From contig JAITBO010000193.1 in assembly GCA_031283505.1 (NCBI GenBank), positions 1 to 10,088 of the forward strand: DNA of 10,088 bases, read 5' to 3'. The notes beneath the pieces are model-generated. The model made no database searches and was not told where the DNA came from. It saw only the letters and a program-made list of their open reading frames with translations. The first letter of the stretch is position 1; each line of letters opens with the position of its first letter. This DNA is from Treponema sp. GTDB lineage: Bacteria; Spirochaetota; Spirochaetia; Treponematales; Breznakiellaceae. A program made the position numbers and the translations under genes. This document shows, piece by piece, positions 1 to 9,643 of the stretch.

Positions 1-628
1 CGGAACCATCACCATAGAAATGAACTTTCTCCCCGATGTATATATCACCTGCGACGTGTGCCATGGCAAGCGCTTCAACAAGGAAACCCTGGAAATACGG
101 TACAAGGGGAAGAACATCGCCGATGTGCTGGACATGACCATAGAGGAAGCGGCGGAATTCTTCGCGCCTATCCCCCAGGTAGCCCGGAAGATGGATACCC
201 TCCTTTCGGTGGGACTGGGGTATGTCAAGCTTGGTCAGTCCGCCCTGACCCTTTCGGGAGGGGAAGCCCAGCGGGTCAAGCTGTCACTGGAACTGTCCAA
301 ACGTTCCACGGGAAAGACCCTGTATATACTGGACGAGCCAACCACCGGCCTCCATTTTGCGGACGTAAAGCAGCTTATGGAAGTGATCCGGCGCCTTGTG
401 GATCAGAGGAACACAGTGGTCATGATCGAACACAACCTGGACGTACTCCTTCAGGCGGATCATCTTATAGACCTGGGGCCCGAAGGCGGGGACAGAGGGG
501 GGTATGTGATTACCACGGGTTCCCCGGAAGAAGTCGCCGCCTTTCCGGGATCGTATACCGGCGTTTATGTCAAAGAGGCGCTGGAAAAGAGCCGGAACAG
601 CCGGAGGGGTAATTCCCGGCGTACATGA
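1..628 (+). CDS. uvrA: UvrA excinuclease ABC subunit A, C-terminal part (5' end outside window)
   Basis: This is the last 208 codons of UvrA, the ATPase that recognises DNA damage and loads UvrB in nucleotide excision repair; it acts in the cytoplasm on DNA. The reading frame is open from base 2 and enters mid-protein (GTITIE before the first Met). Visible are the second CxxC half of a zinc module ([11 protein letters not shown], fragment residues 17 and 20), the ABC signature [11 protein letters not shown] (about residue 84 onward), Walker [13 protein letters not shown] (about residue 107 onward), the switch histidine in MIEHNLD, and the closing DLGPEGG and TGSPEEV segments. All are in the order typical of UvrA's second nucleotide-binding domain, and no key residue is missing. 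The short tail ending in SRRGNSRRT is variable in the family. Its TGA stop overlaps the next gene's ATG, so the two genes are very probably co-transcribed and translationally coupled. Confidence 0.97.
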   Translation, partial: GTITIEMNFLPDVYITCDVCHGKRFNKETLEIRYKGKNIADVLDMTIEEAAEFFAPIPQVARKMDTLLSVGLGYVKLGQSALTLSGGEAQRVKLSLELSKRSTGKTLYILDEPTTGLHFADVKQLMEVIRRLVDQRNTVVMIEHNLDVLLQADHLIDLGPEGGDRGGYVITTGSPEEVAAFPGSYTGVYVKEALEKSRNSRRGNSRRT

Positions 629-3600
629 AAACAGATGCTCCTTTCCGTTGCGAACCGTCCGGAGGACCCTGCGGAACTTTCTTTGGCAAGCGCCGTTTTT
701 GTCTGTACGGCCTGCGGTTCATCTTTTTCGTTTTTTGTTTTTCCCTGACAGTTTTTGTGTTTGGCCAGGAAGGGGCCGGCGGCGATGCCGCTGTTCCTGC
801 CGCAGAGGCCCTGACGGAAAATGGCGAGGGGACGGCGGCGGACGGGGCCGGTACGGAGGAAACTGCCGTAGAAGAAGTGTCGCCTGAAGCCAGGATACTG
901 GAACTGGACATCAAGACCTCGACATTGAACGAGCTTGCCAGTTGGTGCCGGACGCTTGGCTTGAGCGAAGGCGGGGGCAGGGAAGATTTGGCGAACCGGC
1001 TGCGGGATTACTACCAGATCAAAAATTCGCAGGCAGGAACACAGGGCGGAGAGACGCCTCCGTCAAATAGAAAGACTATCATTATTGAGTCCGCGAGGAG
1101 TACCGAATACTTTACCCTGGAAGCGGTTGACGAGGAATACGCCCGGCTGCGCGGGGATGTGCTGGTTACCCTCAAAGACGGCGAAGCGGTACACCGTATC
1201 CAGGCGTGGGAGATTCTCTATAACCGGACGCGGAACATCATGTCCGCTTCCGGCGGGGTGGAATATATAAAAGAAGAAGGTGACACTAGAGAAACTTACC
1301 GGGGAGAATCCATTACAGTTAATCTGGACGACTGGTCCAGTATTTTTATGGACAGTGTTTCAGAGCGTTCTTTAAAAAACGGAGATACGGTCTACCGGTT
1401 TTCGGGAACCCTGATTACCCGGAATAACGAGGAAGTGACGATTCTTACCAATTCCGAAATTACCACCGGAGGCGCCGGGGAATCCTATTGGTCTATAGGC
1501 GCTTCCAAGCTGTGGCTTCTTCCGGGGTCGGACTGGGCTATTCTTAACGCGGTCCTGAAAGTAGGGAATATACCGGTGCTGTATATTCCCTTTTTCTTTT
1601 ATCCTGCCAATGAGATAATCTTTCATCCTGTATTGGGAACCCGGTCACGGGAAGGAAATTTTATTCAGACTACCACATATATTTTGGGCCGGCCTCAGTC
1701 GTCTTCGACTTCCGAAAGTTCCATCACTAAAATCCTGGGGAACAGCGTGGATAACGAAAAAATCCGGGAGGGATTATTCCTGCGGAGTACCGGTAAAAAA
1801 TCTACGGATCCCAATGACACCCGGCTTTCCATGTTGGCGGACTGGTATGCGAATATGGGGGGCTATCTGGGAACAGAAGCGGCGTTTCCCCGGAAAGGCA
1901 TCCTGGGGGCACAGACTATATCCGCAGGGCTGGGATTTACCCGGAACATCTATCTTATCACTCCAAGTAATGTTTATTCTCCTTTTTCTTCGTATGTCAG
2001 TTCCAGTGAATGGAATAAATCCCGGATGTTTTCCCTTGACGTGCCTTTCCGCTACCGGATGGAAGCCAAAGGCTCTCTTTCGGGGGCCTACGGTTCTTTA
2101 AACTGGAATTTTCCTTTTTATTCGGACCGCTATGTCAACCGTGATTTTTTGAACCGGTCCGAGGAAATGGATTGGTTTAAAATGTTGAAAGAAGGGACGC
2201 AAAGTTCGGAGGATTATCTTTCCAGTTATTTGGGCTCTTACAGTTGGCAGTTGGGTAGCTCCATATCGCCTAAAGTAGCGGTCCTGAATCCTTATATTTC
2301 AAGTCTGTCAATTTCTAACATATCCAGTTCAGTTTCGTTCGGGAACAGGACCGCCGGCAGTTCTGGCGCTACGGCCAGGCCTAATCCTCACACTTCTCCG
2401 GATGATTCCTTCTTTTTTCCCGATAAATTAACCATTCTCTCTGTCAGCGCTTCTGTCCAGGGGAATCCTTTGCAGATACCGCGTACACCCCAAGCTAAGT
2501 CCCGGCCTAGCCAAACAAGCCCGGGTCAGGCCGAAGCGCTGGAAGATCCTTTCAAAAACATAGGCGTACCCCATTCCCCCTGGGCTGTCCCGGAAGAAGG
2601 TGAAGCGGCGGGAACAAGCGTGGACCCCTATCATCTTACGCCTCCATTTTTAAGCCAGAAATTCGATCTTCCTAAATTCGGAAGCGCCCGTTTTACTATA
2701 GATTACCGGTTCAGTCCTGCCGGGGCATCGGAACTTCAGTTCCGGTCTAATTCAACAAATTGGCCCGCAAGAGAAGATGTGGACTGGGGTGAAGTTTCTT
2801 CTATCCTTACTTCCCTCAGGACCGACGGCAGTATAAGTTTTTCATTGACGGATGTCAATACCAGCGCCTATACCACATCATTCAGGCTGAATGGGAACGC
2901 CGCATGGCAAGGTTATTCCTTTATGAATGAAGAATCGGAAGATTACGATACCCAGGCGGAACGGGATAATGCGGAGCGCAGGGTAAACGCCGCTACCCTG
3001 TTTACCACCTCCGCCGAAAACGTAACGACGATAAAACCGTTCTTCCGTAATTCCGTATGGAGCAATACCAGCTTTCAGTATACCCTGCGGGGGCTTATGG
3101 CAAAATCGGTATTTAATAATTCCGTAAATGATCCCGACTGGGATGTTGAATGGGGCGAATGGCACAGGGATAAGCTGGAAACCCATCATCTCCAGGCAAA
3201 TATTAACGCATCCATAATGAATAAGGAGCAAACACTGTCGTTGACATCAGAGCTGCCGCCAAAGCAGAATACCTTTACCGGTAACGCCACATTCAGAGTG
3301 TGGATTTCCGAAACTACCGCCAGTCAAAAAGTAATCAACCCATTTGAGAGTGACAGGAAATTTGACCCCTTTACGTTTGCAGAAACGCTTAGATTTGCTT
3401 CCAACTATCATGCTACGCACCGGTTTGTCTTTGATCCTGACCTCGAAGAATTTACCAGCATGACTTCTTCCCTGACATTAAACAAATTTACCGCAAGTTT
3501 CAGCGCCATCCGATCCAAGCCTTATGAACTTATTCCCGGCCAGGGATGGCAGTCTGTCACGGGAACAGAACAACTAAATCCCCGGGAGCTCAGGTTTGCT

Positions 3601-4125
3601 TATTCGGATACTTTTACGAAGAGCGGATTATGGAAAAACAGATTTTCCTTTTCGATTGTTCCTAGTACCAACCTGACATTTGATCTACAGCGGTACAGTT
3701 ATTCAAAATTAGATTTTTCTCTTGGCTTTAGGATAAGCATTTCAAAATTCCTTGATCTTGAATTGAGTACATCATCCGAAAACCAGGTCATAATGCGATA
3801 CCTGCAAGACCTTCCCTTTGTTAACCTTCCTCAGGAGATACCGGGAGAGAAGAATTTTTTTGTCGATCTCATTAATTCTTTCCGGTTTGACGACGAGCAG
3901 CTTCGGAGGAATTCCGGATTCAAGATGAAGTCCTTCAACCTTTCTCTTACTCACCATCTGGGGGACTGGACCGCTAAATTGGGCTGGACCATCTCTTCCT
4001 ATCTCCCTACGGGATCGAGAACTTATAAATTCAACAACGCGATTTCTTTCATAGTCCAATGGATACCCATCTCCGAGGTAAAGACAGATATCTATTACAA
4101 CAAAGATGTCCTTGAGATCAGATGA
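625..4125 (+). CDS. LptD/OstA-type outer-membrane beta-barrel protein with SAP-like N-terminal motif
   Basis: A 1166-residue exported protein. Residues 1–47 form a long signal peptide (KRR at 22–24, hydrophobic stretch about 27–46, likely cleavage near VFG|Q). An Ala/Glu/Gly-rich linker follows, then a SAP-like helix–loop–helix at about 97–131 ([19 protein letters not shown]). An OstA/LptA-like beta domain spans about 150–290. The LptD hallmark around [15 protein letters not shown] (about 313–327) marks entry to the barrel, and the rest has alternating aromatic/polar beta-strand character. A Pro/Ser-rich insert lies at about 575–680. LptD places LPS in the outer membrane; treponemes generally lack LPS, so the cargo here is unknown. 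The start is set by the ATGA overlap with uvrA; a GGAGGGG lies upstream at 603–609, rather far (15 nt) from the ATG. From memory, the same gene order exists in T. pallidum (TP0514 uvrA, TP0515 LptD-like). The last residue is Arg, not the aromatic usual in outer-membrane barrels. The family assignment is firm; the function is inferred. Confidence 0.85.
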   Translation: MKTDAPFRCEPSGGPCGTFFGKRRFCLYGLRFIFFVFCFSLTVFVFGQEGAGGDAAVPAAEALTENGEGTAADGAGTEETAVEEVSPEARILELDIKTSTLNELASWCRTLGLSEGGGREDLANRLRDYYQIKNSQAGTQGGETPPSNRKTIIIESARSTEYFTLEAVDEEYARLRGDVLVTLKDGEAVHRIQAWEILYNRTRNIMSASGGVEYIKEEGDTRETYRGESITVNLDDWSSIFMDSVSERSLKNGDTVYRFSGTLITRNNEEVTILTNSEITTGGAGESYWSIGASKLWLLPGSDWAILNAVLKVGNIPVLYIPFFFYPANEIIFHPVLGTRSREGNFIQTTTYILGRPQSSSTSESSITKILGNSVDNEKIREGLFLRSTGKKSTDPNDTRLSMLADWYANMGGYLGTEAAFPRKGILGAQTISAGLGFTRNIYLITPSNVYSPFSSYVSSSEWNKSRMFSLDVPFRYRMEAKGSLSGAYGSLNWNFPFYSDRYVNRDFLNRSEEMDWFKMLKEGTQSSEDYLSSYLGSYSWQLGSSISPKVAVLNPYISSLSISNISSSVSFGNRTAGSSGATARPNPHTSPDDSFFFPDKLTILSVSASVQGNPLQIPRTPQAKSRPSQTSPGQAEALEDPFKNIGVPHSPWAVPEEGEAAGTSVDPYHLTPPFLSQKFDLPKFGSARFTIDYRFSPAGASELQFRSNSTNWPAREDVDWGEVSSILTSLRTDGSISFSLTDVNTSAYTTSFRLNGNAAWQGYSFMNEESEDYDTQAERDNAERRVNAATLFTTSAENVTTIKPFFRNSVWSNTSFQYTLRGLMAKSVFNNSVNDPDWDVEWGEWHRDKLETHHLQANINASIMNKEQTLSLTSELPPKQNTFTGNATFRVWISETTASQKVINPFESDRKFDPFTFAETLRFASNYHATHRFVFDPDLEEFTSMTSSLTLNKFTASFSAIRSKPYELIPGQGWQSVTGTEQLNPRELRFAYSDTFTKSGLWKNRFSFSIVPSTNLTFDLQRYSYSKLDFSLGFRISISKFLDLELSTSSENQVIMRYLQDLPFVNLPQEIPGEKNFFVDLINSFRFDDEQLRRNSGFKMKSFNLSLTHHLGDWTAKLGWTISSYLPTGSRTYKFNNAISFIVQWIPISEVKTDIYYNKDVLEIR

Positions 4126-4136
4126 ACCGCATAAGG

Positions 4137-4166
4137 CGGCAGATGTTTGGGATCTGCCGGTTTTTT
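4137..4166 (+). terminator. Intrinsic terminator of the uvrA–lptD-like transcript
   Basis: A perfect 8-bp stem (CGGCAGAT at 4137–4144 with ATCTGCCG at 4152–4159) around a 7-nt loop GTTTGGG is followed by G and six T (4161–4166). It begins 11 nt after the lptD-like stop codon. The T-run overlaps the convergent lysS stop codon (TAA on the minus strand, 4165–4167). Read from the lysS side, the same stem has no T-run behind it, so it works best for the plus-strand transcript. A small alternative hairpin (CCGC 4127–4130 with GCGG 4136–4139) overlaps its left arm. Confidence 0.9.
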
Positions 4167-5694
4167 AGTCTGCGGGCTTCATGGTGGGGAAAAGTATTAC
4201 GTCCCTGATGGAATAAGCGTTGGTCATGAACATCACGATCCGGTCAATGCCTATCCCCATGCCGCCGGTGGGAGGCATCCCTATCTCCAGGCTGGAAATA
4301 AAATCCTCGTCCGGCTGATAGGCTTCGTCGTCTCCCAGTTCCCGTTCCTTCGCCTGCTGCCTGAACCGTTCTTCCTGCACAATAGGATCGTTCAGTTCCG
4401 AATAGGCGTTGGCGATCTCCCGGCCATACACAAAGGCTTCAAAGCGTTCGGTCATTGAGGGATCGCCGGGCTTCTCCTTGGTCAGGGGAGAAATATCCGT
4501 GGGGTAGTCTATGATGAAAACCGGCTGTATGAGTTTTTCTTCGGCGAATTTTTCAAACGCCGCGTTTAGAATATCCCCTTTGGTACAGTCCGCCGTTTTT
4601 TTCTTGAGAAGGTCCGTAAGACCCCAGGCAGCCGCCAGCTCCCGGGCTTCCCCGTCGGTCTTTACCGCGGAAAAATCCGGTCCGCCGTATTCCTTTACCG
4701 CGTCCGTCATGGTAAGGCGACGCCAGGGCGCGGCGAATTCAATGTCCGTATCCTGATAGCGGACTTTGGTGGAACCGGTGACTTTAAGGGCGATATGGGA
4801 TATCAGGTTTTCGCAGAGTTCCATCATGTCGTTGTAGTCCGCATACGCTTGGTATAGTTCTATCATGGTGAATTCAGGATTGTGCCTGATGTCTATCCCC
4901 TCGTTGCGGAAATTCTTTCCCAGATCGTAAACCCGTTCCATGCCGCCTACGATACAACGCTTGAGATACAGTTCTGTGGCTATACGGAGGTAGAGCTGCA
5001 TATTCAGGGTGTTGGACCTGGTGATGAAGGGCCGGGCCGCCGCCCCGGACGCAATGGTAGAAAGTATGGGAGTTTCCACCTCAATGTAGTCCCTCTCGTC
5101 AAGGTATTCCCTGACGGCGGTGATAATTTTGGTGCGCTTCCTGAAAATCTCAAAAGACTCGGGATTCATAATGAGGTCAAGGTAACGCCGCCGGTAACGG
5201 ACTTCTATGTCCTTGAGGCCGTGGTACTTTTCGGGCAGAGGCTCCAGGGCTTTGACGAGCAGGGTGACTGAGGAAGCGTATACGGAAATTTCTCCCCGCC
5301 TGGTCTTTGCCACCGTGCCGGTGACACCGATGATGTCCCCTATGTCATAGGTTTTTATTTCCCGGTACGCCTCGTCCCCCAGGTTGGTGGCGTTGATGTA
5401 AATCTGAATGCGCCCGTCCCGGTCCTGAAGATCTATGAACGCGGCTTTCCCTATGTCCCGAAAGGCCATAATGCGGCCCGCCACGGATACTTTCGTATTC
5501 TCAAAATCCTCAAAATGTTCCTTGATTTCCCCGGAATGATGAGCCTGGTTGAATTTTACGACAGCAAAAGGATTCTTCCCCGCTTCCTTCAAAGCCTTGA
5601 GCTTTTCCCGGCGTATCCGCGCCTGTTCGGAATAATCAATATCTTCGGACAGTTCCCCGGAACGAATGTCCCCAGCCGCATTTATGTCACTCAT
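4165..5694 (-). CDS. lysS: Lysyl-tRNA synthetase, class II
   Basis: A 509-residue cytoplasmic enzyme that charges tRNA-Lys with lysine using ATP; its length matches E. coli LysS (about 505). An N-terminal helix (about 22–40) leads into the anticodon-binding OB fold (about 68–150, VSVAGRIMAFRDIGKAAFIDLQ). The class II catalytic core follows: motif 1 around 183–212 (ending VETPIL), motif 2 at about 260–285 (NFRNEGIDIRHNPEFTMIE), and motif 3 at about 477–490 (GGMGIGIDRIVM, Arg485), then the family's closing IRDVILFP. All class II signature residues are visible. The ATG is chosen because the N-terminus aligns well with bacterial LysS. No Shine-Dalgarno sequence precedes it, but a promoter-like sequence does, spaced for a leaderless message. 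It lies 20 bp behind the histidine-kinase gene on the same strand and may also be reached by read-through from it. I recall T. pallidum and Borrelia using the unrelated class I LysRS, so the class II form is notable if this is a treponeme. Confidence 0.97.
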   Translation of the reverse strand: MSDINAAGDIRSGELSEDIDYSEQARIRREKLKALKEAGKNPFAVVKFNQAHHSGEIKEHFEDFENTKVSVAGRIMAFRDIGKAAFIDLQDRDGRIQIYINATNLGDEAYREIKTYDIGDIIGVTGTVAKTRRGEISVYASSVTLLVKALEPLPEKYHGLKDIEVRYRRRYLDLIMNPESFEIFRKRTKIITAVREYLDERDYIEVETPILSTIASGAAARPFITRSNTLNMQLYLRIATELYLKRCIVGGMERVYDLGKNFRNEGIDIRHNPEFTMIELYQAYADYNDMMELCENLISHIALKVTGSTKVRYQDTDIEFAAPWRRLTMTDAVKEYGGPDFSAVKTDGEARELAAAWGLTDLLKKKTADCTKGDILNAAFEKFAEEKLIQPVFIIDYPTDISPLTKEKPGDPSMTERFEAFVYGREIANAYSELNDPIVQEERFRQQAKERELGDDEAYQPDEDFISSLEIGMPPTGGMGIGIDRIVMFMTNAYSIRDVILFPTMKPAD

Positions 5695-5714
5695 AATGGA
5701 TGACTATATAATTT

Positions 5715-8507
<2,793 letters not shown>

Positions 8508-8524
8508 GCATTTCTCCTGCGGGT

Positions 8525-8582
8525 TTTAAAATATAAACGGAACAGCCGGTTCAAACCCCGGTAACGGTCCAATAAACCGGCT
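8525..8582 (-). promoter_or_regulatory. Upstream region of the kinase gene with an 8-bp inverted repeat and weak promoter-like boxes
   Basis: AGCCGGTT (8544–8551) and AACCGGCT (8575–8582) form a perfect 8-bp inverted repeat around 23 nt. Just downstream on the minus strand are TATATT/TATTTT boxes in an AT-rich patch (8525–8537), followed by the kinase RBS. The best -35-like match, TTGAAC, overlaps the inner arm but its spacing (about 13–15 nt) is poor. The repeat could be an operator or a leader hairpin. The repeat is seen directly; the regulatory role is a guess. Confidence 0.3.
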
Positions 8583-8585
8583 CCT

Positions 8586-8615
8586 GGAAAAAGCGGTTAA
8601 AGACCCGCTTTTTCC
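8586..8615. terminator. Symmetric bidirectional intrinsic terminator
   Basis: GGAAAAAGCGG (8586–8596) and CCGCTTTTTCC (8605–8615) make a perfect 11-bp stem around an 8-nt loop. A GC core flanked by A5 and T5 tracts reads the same from both strands, as in bidirectional terminators. It lies 52 nt after the stop codon of the HigA-like gene (minus strand) and upstream of the kinase gene. It should therefore end the HigA-like transcript and give the kinase gene an independent transcription unit. No plus-strand gene arrives here. Confidence 0.75.
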
Positions 8616-8667
8616 TTGCCGTTTTGGGATAACATCGCTTTTTTTTCGATATTTTCACCACAAAGTA

Positions 8668-9513
8668 CTATTCTACTTCTTCCTCAGATTCAATCGTTTC
8701 CGAAAATGAAAGATCGGAAGAAGTCTCAGACGTCGCTTCCTCCTGAAAATCGGGCCCGGATTCGAACGTGCGGTCAGATTCAATTGCGGGGTCAAACGCA
8801 ACAAAATCAGGCTCAGACGGAGATTCAAGTACAAATTCAGGGTCAGGCTCCGGTACGGAAACTGCCGTTTCGCTCTTGGGTTTTCTGCCCCTTCTGGCGC
8901 CCGCCGGCTTGGAATCCGCCGCTTTTTTCTCCGCCGCCGGTTTTTTTACGGCGGATTTTCTGGCCGCCGCCGGAGCTTTGTCCGCAGTGGTTTTGGCAGT
9001 TTTTTTGGATCCGGCGCCAGCCGCCGGTTTCTTGGCCACCGCAGCTTTATCAGCGGCTGCTTTGGACACTTTTCTGGAACCGGAGGCTTTGTCTGCGGCA
9101 GTTTTGGCTGTTTTTTTGGAATCGGCTGCGGGTCTTCCGGTTTTCTTGGACTTGGAAGCGTCCTTTTCCGCCGCCTTTTTCTTTGAGGCCGCGTCTTTGG
9201 CTTCCTTCTTTGCGGGAACGGCTTTTGTTGCCGTCTTTATGTTCTTGAGAACGGCAGTTAATTCCTTGTCTTTTAGCGCTTCGGCAATATCGTACTGATT
9301 CTGTAGATTCAGCCAATACTCAGGGGTTTTACCGAAAAATTTGGCAAACTTGAGGGCAATCGGGCAAGAAATTTTACCTTTTCCCGACAGAATTAACCGC
9401 AGAGTCGTTTGATTAAGATTGACAGCATTGGCTAATTTTGAAGGATTGAGCCCGTAGTTCTCCATTAATTTTTCTAAAATTGCGGAAGGGAGAGTGAGAG
9501 TTTGTTTCGCCAT
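8668..9513 (-). CDS. HigA-like XRE regulator fused to a histone H1-like basic tail and an acidic C-terminus
   Basis: A 281-residue protein in three parts. Residues 1–90 are an XRE helix-turn-helix (helices around 24–44, PSKLANAVN and NQTTLRLILSG) ending in the HigA antidote signature FFGKTPEYWLNLQNQYDI (59–76). Residues 91–215 are low complexity with about 33 Lys, 6 Arg and 37 Ala, plus Pro, Ser and Thr, resembling histone H1-like bacterial tails. This part includes an imperfect repeat (SKKTAKTAADKA at 132–143, SKKTAKTTADKA at 169–180), a TGRP motif at 125–128 and an AT-hook-like RRGRKPK (207–213). Residues 216–281 are acidic (about 21 Asp/Glu, one Arg). Ordinary HigA is about 100 residues. 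No HigB-like toxin gene is adjacent. The start is well supported: AAGGAG at 9520–9525, 6 nt from the ATG, and a strong promoter. The head suggests sequence-specific DNA binding and the tail non-specific DNA binding or compaction; the acidic end may temper the tail. Function is inferred from composition only. Confidence 0.88.
   Translation of the reverse strand: MAKQTLTLPSAILEKLMENYGLNPSKLANAVNLNQTTLRLILSGKGKISCPIALKFAKFFGKTPEYWLNLQNQYDIAEALKDKELTAVLKNIKTATKAVPAKKEAKDAASKKKAAEKDASKSKKTGRPAADSKKTAKTAADKASGSRKVSKAAADKAAVAKKPAAGAGSKKTAKTTADKAPAAARKSAVKKPAAEKKAADSKPAGARRGRKPKSETAVSVPEPDPEFVLESPSEPDFVAFDPAIESDRTFESGPDFQEEATSETSSDLSFSETIESEEEVE
8974..9120 (-). repeat. Imperfect direct repeat inside the basic tail of the HigA-like gene
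   Basis: Two 36-bp copies (8974–9009 and 9085–9120) match at 30 of 36 positions and encode SKKTAKT[A/T]ADKA. They are spaced 111 bp apart, a 37-codon period. A related SKKTGRPAAD lies just upstream (residues 122–131). The mismatches are scattered, which fits an old duplication followed by drift. The repeat is seen directly; the duplication history is inferred. Confidence 0.6.
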
Positions 9514-9543
9514 TAATAGCTCCTTAAAAATATTTATTATTTT

Positions 9544-9572
9544 ATTATATCATTTTAATAATAATATTGCAA
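9544..9572 (-). promoter_or_regulatory. Sigma-70 promoter with extended -10 for the HigA-like gene
   Basis: On the minus strand, a perfect TATAAT (9544–9549) preceded by TGA (an extended -10, TGnTATAAT) lies 17 nt from TTGCAA (9567–9572; 4 of 6 to consensus). Transcription should start near 9537, giving a leader of about 24 nt that contains AAGGAG. TTATTATT (9534–9541) and AATAATAA (9557–9564) form an inverted repeat centred on the edge of the -10 box. It could be an autoregulatory operator, as usual for HigA-type regulators, but the region is so AT-rich that chance is likely. Confidence 0.8.
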
Positions 9573-9643
9573 GGGGTCGCATTGCCTAATAATTAATCTA
9601 GTCGAAAAGGGGCGGTTGCCCAGAAACAAAAACCTAGCCAATA
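9573..9643. other. Short gap between the transposase remnant and the HigA-like promoter
   Basis: No gene, RNA or convincing terminal repeat is visible here. This is where the left end of the decayed insertion sequence should lie, between the restored transposase stop at 9644 and the promoter at 9572. Its border cannot be placed from this window alone. Confidence 0.4.

Noticed and set aside
4127..4139. Small hairpin CCGC/GCGG just after the lptD-like stop
   Set aside because: It overlaps the left arm of the much better terminator and has no T-run of its own.
8544..8571. GGTTCAAACCCC followed by CCA, resembling a tRNA T-arm and 3' end
   Set aside because: The T-stem does not pair, the T-loop is off by one against the CCA, and no matching acceptor arm exists upstream. 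Chance resemblance.
8658..8667. CCACAAAGTA shared with the palindromic element at 9945–9954
   Set aside because: Only 10 nt, without the rest of the arm or an inverted partner. Too short to call a second copy.
8616..9248. 210-codon plus-strand open frame opposite the HigA-like gene
   Set aside because: Its Pro/Arg/Trp/Phe-rich product is the antisense of the Lys/Ala/Glu-rich tail; the minus-strand gene has promoter, RBS and a recognisable domain.
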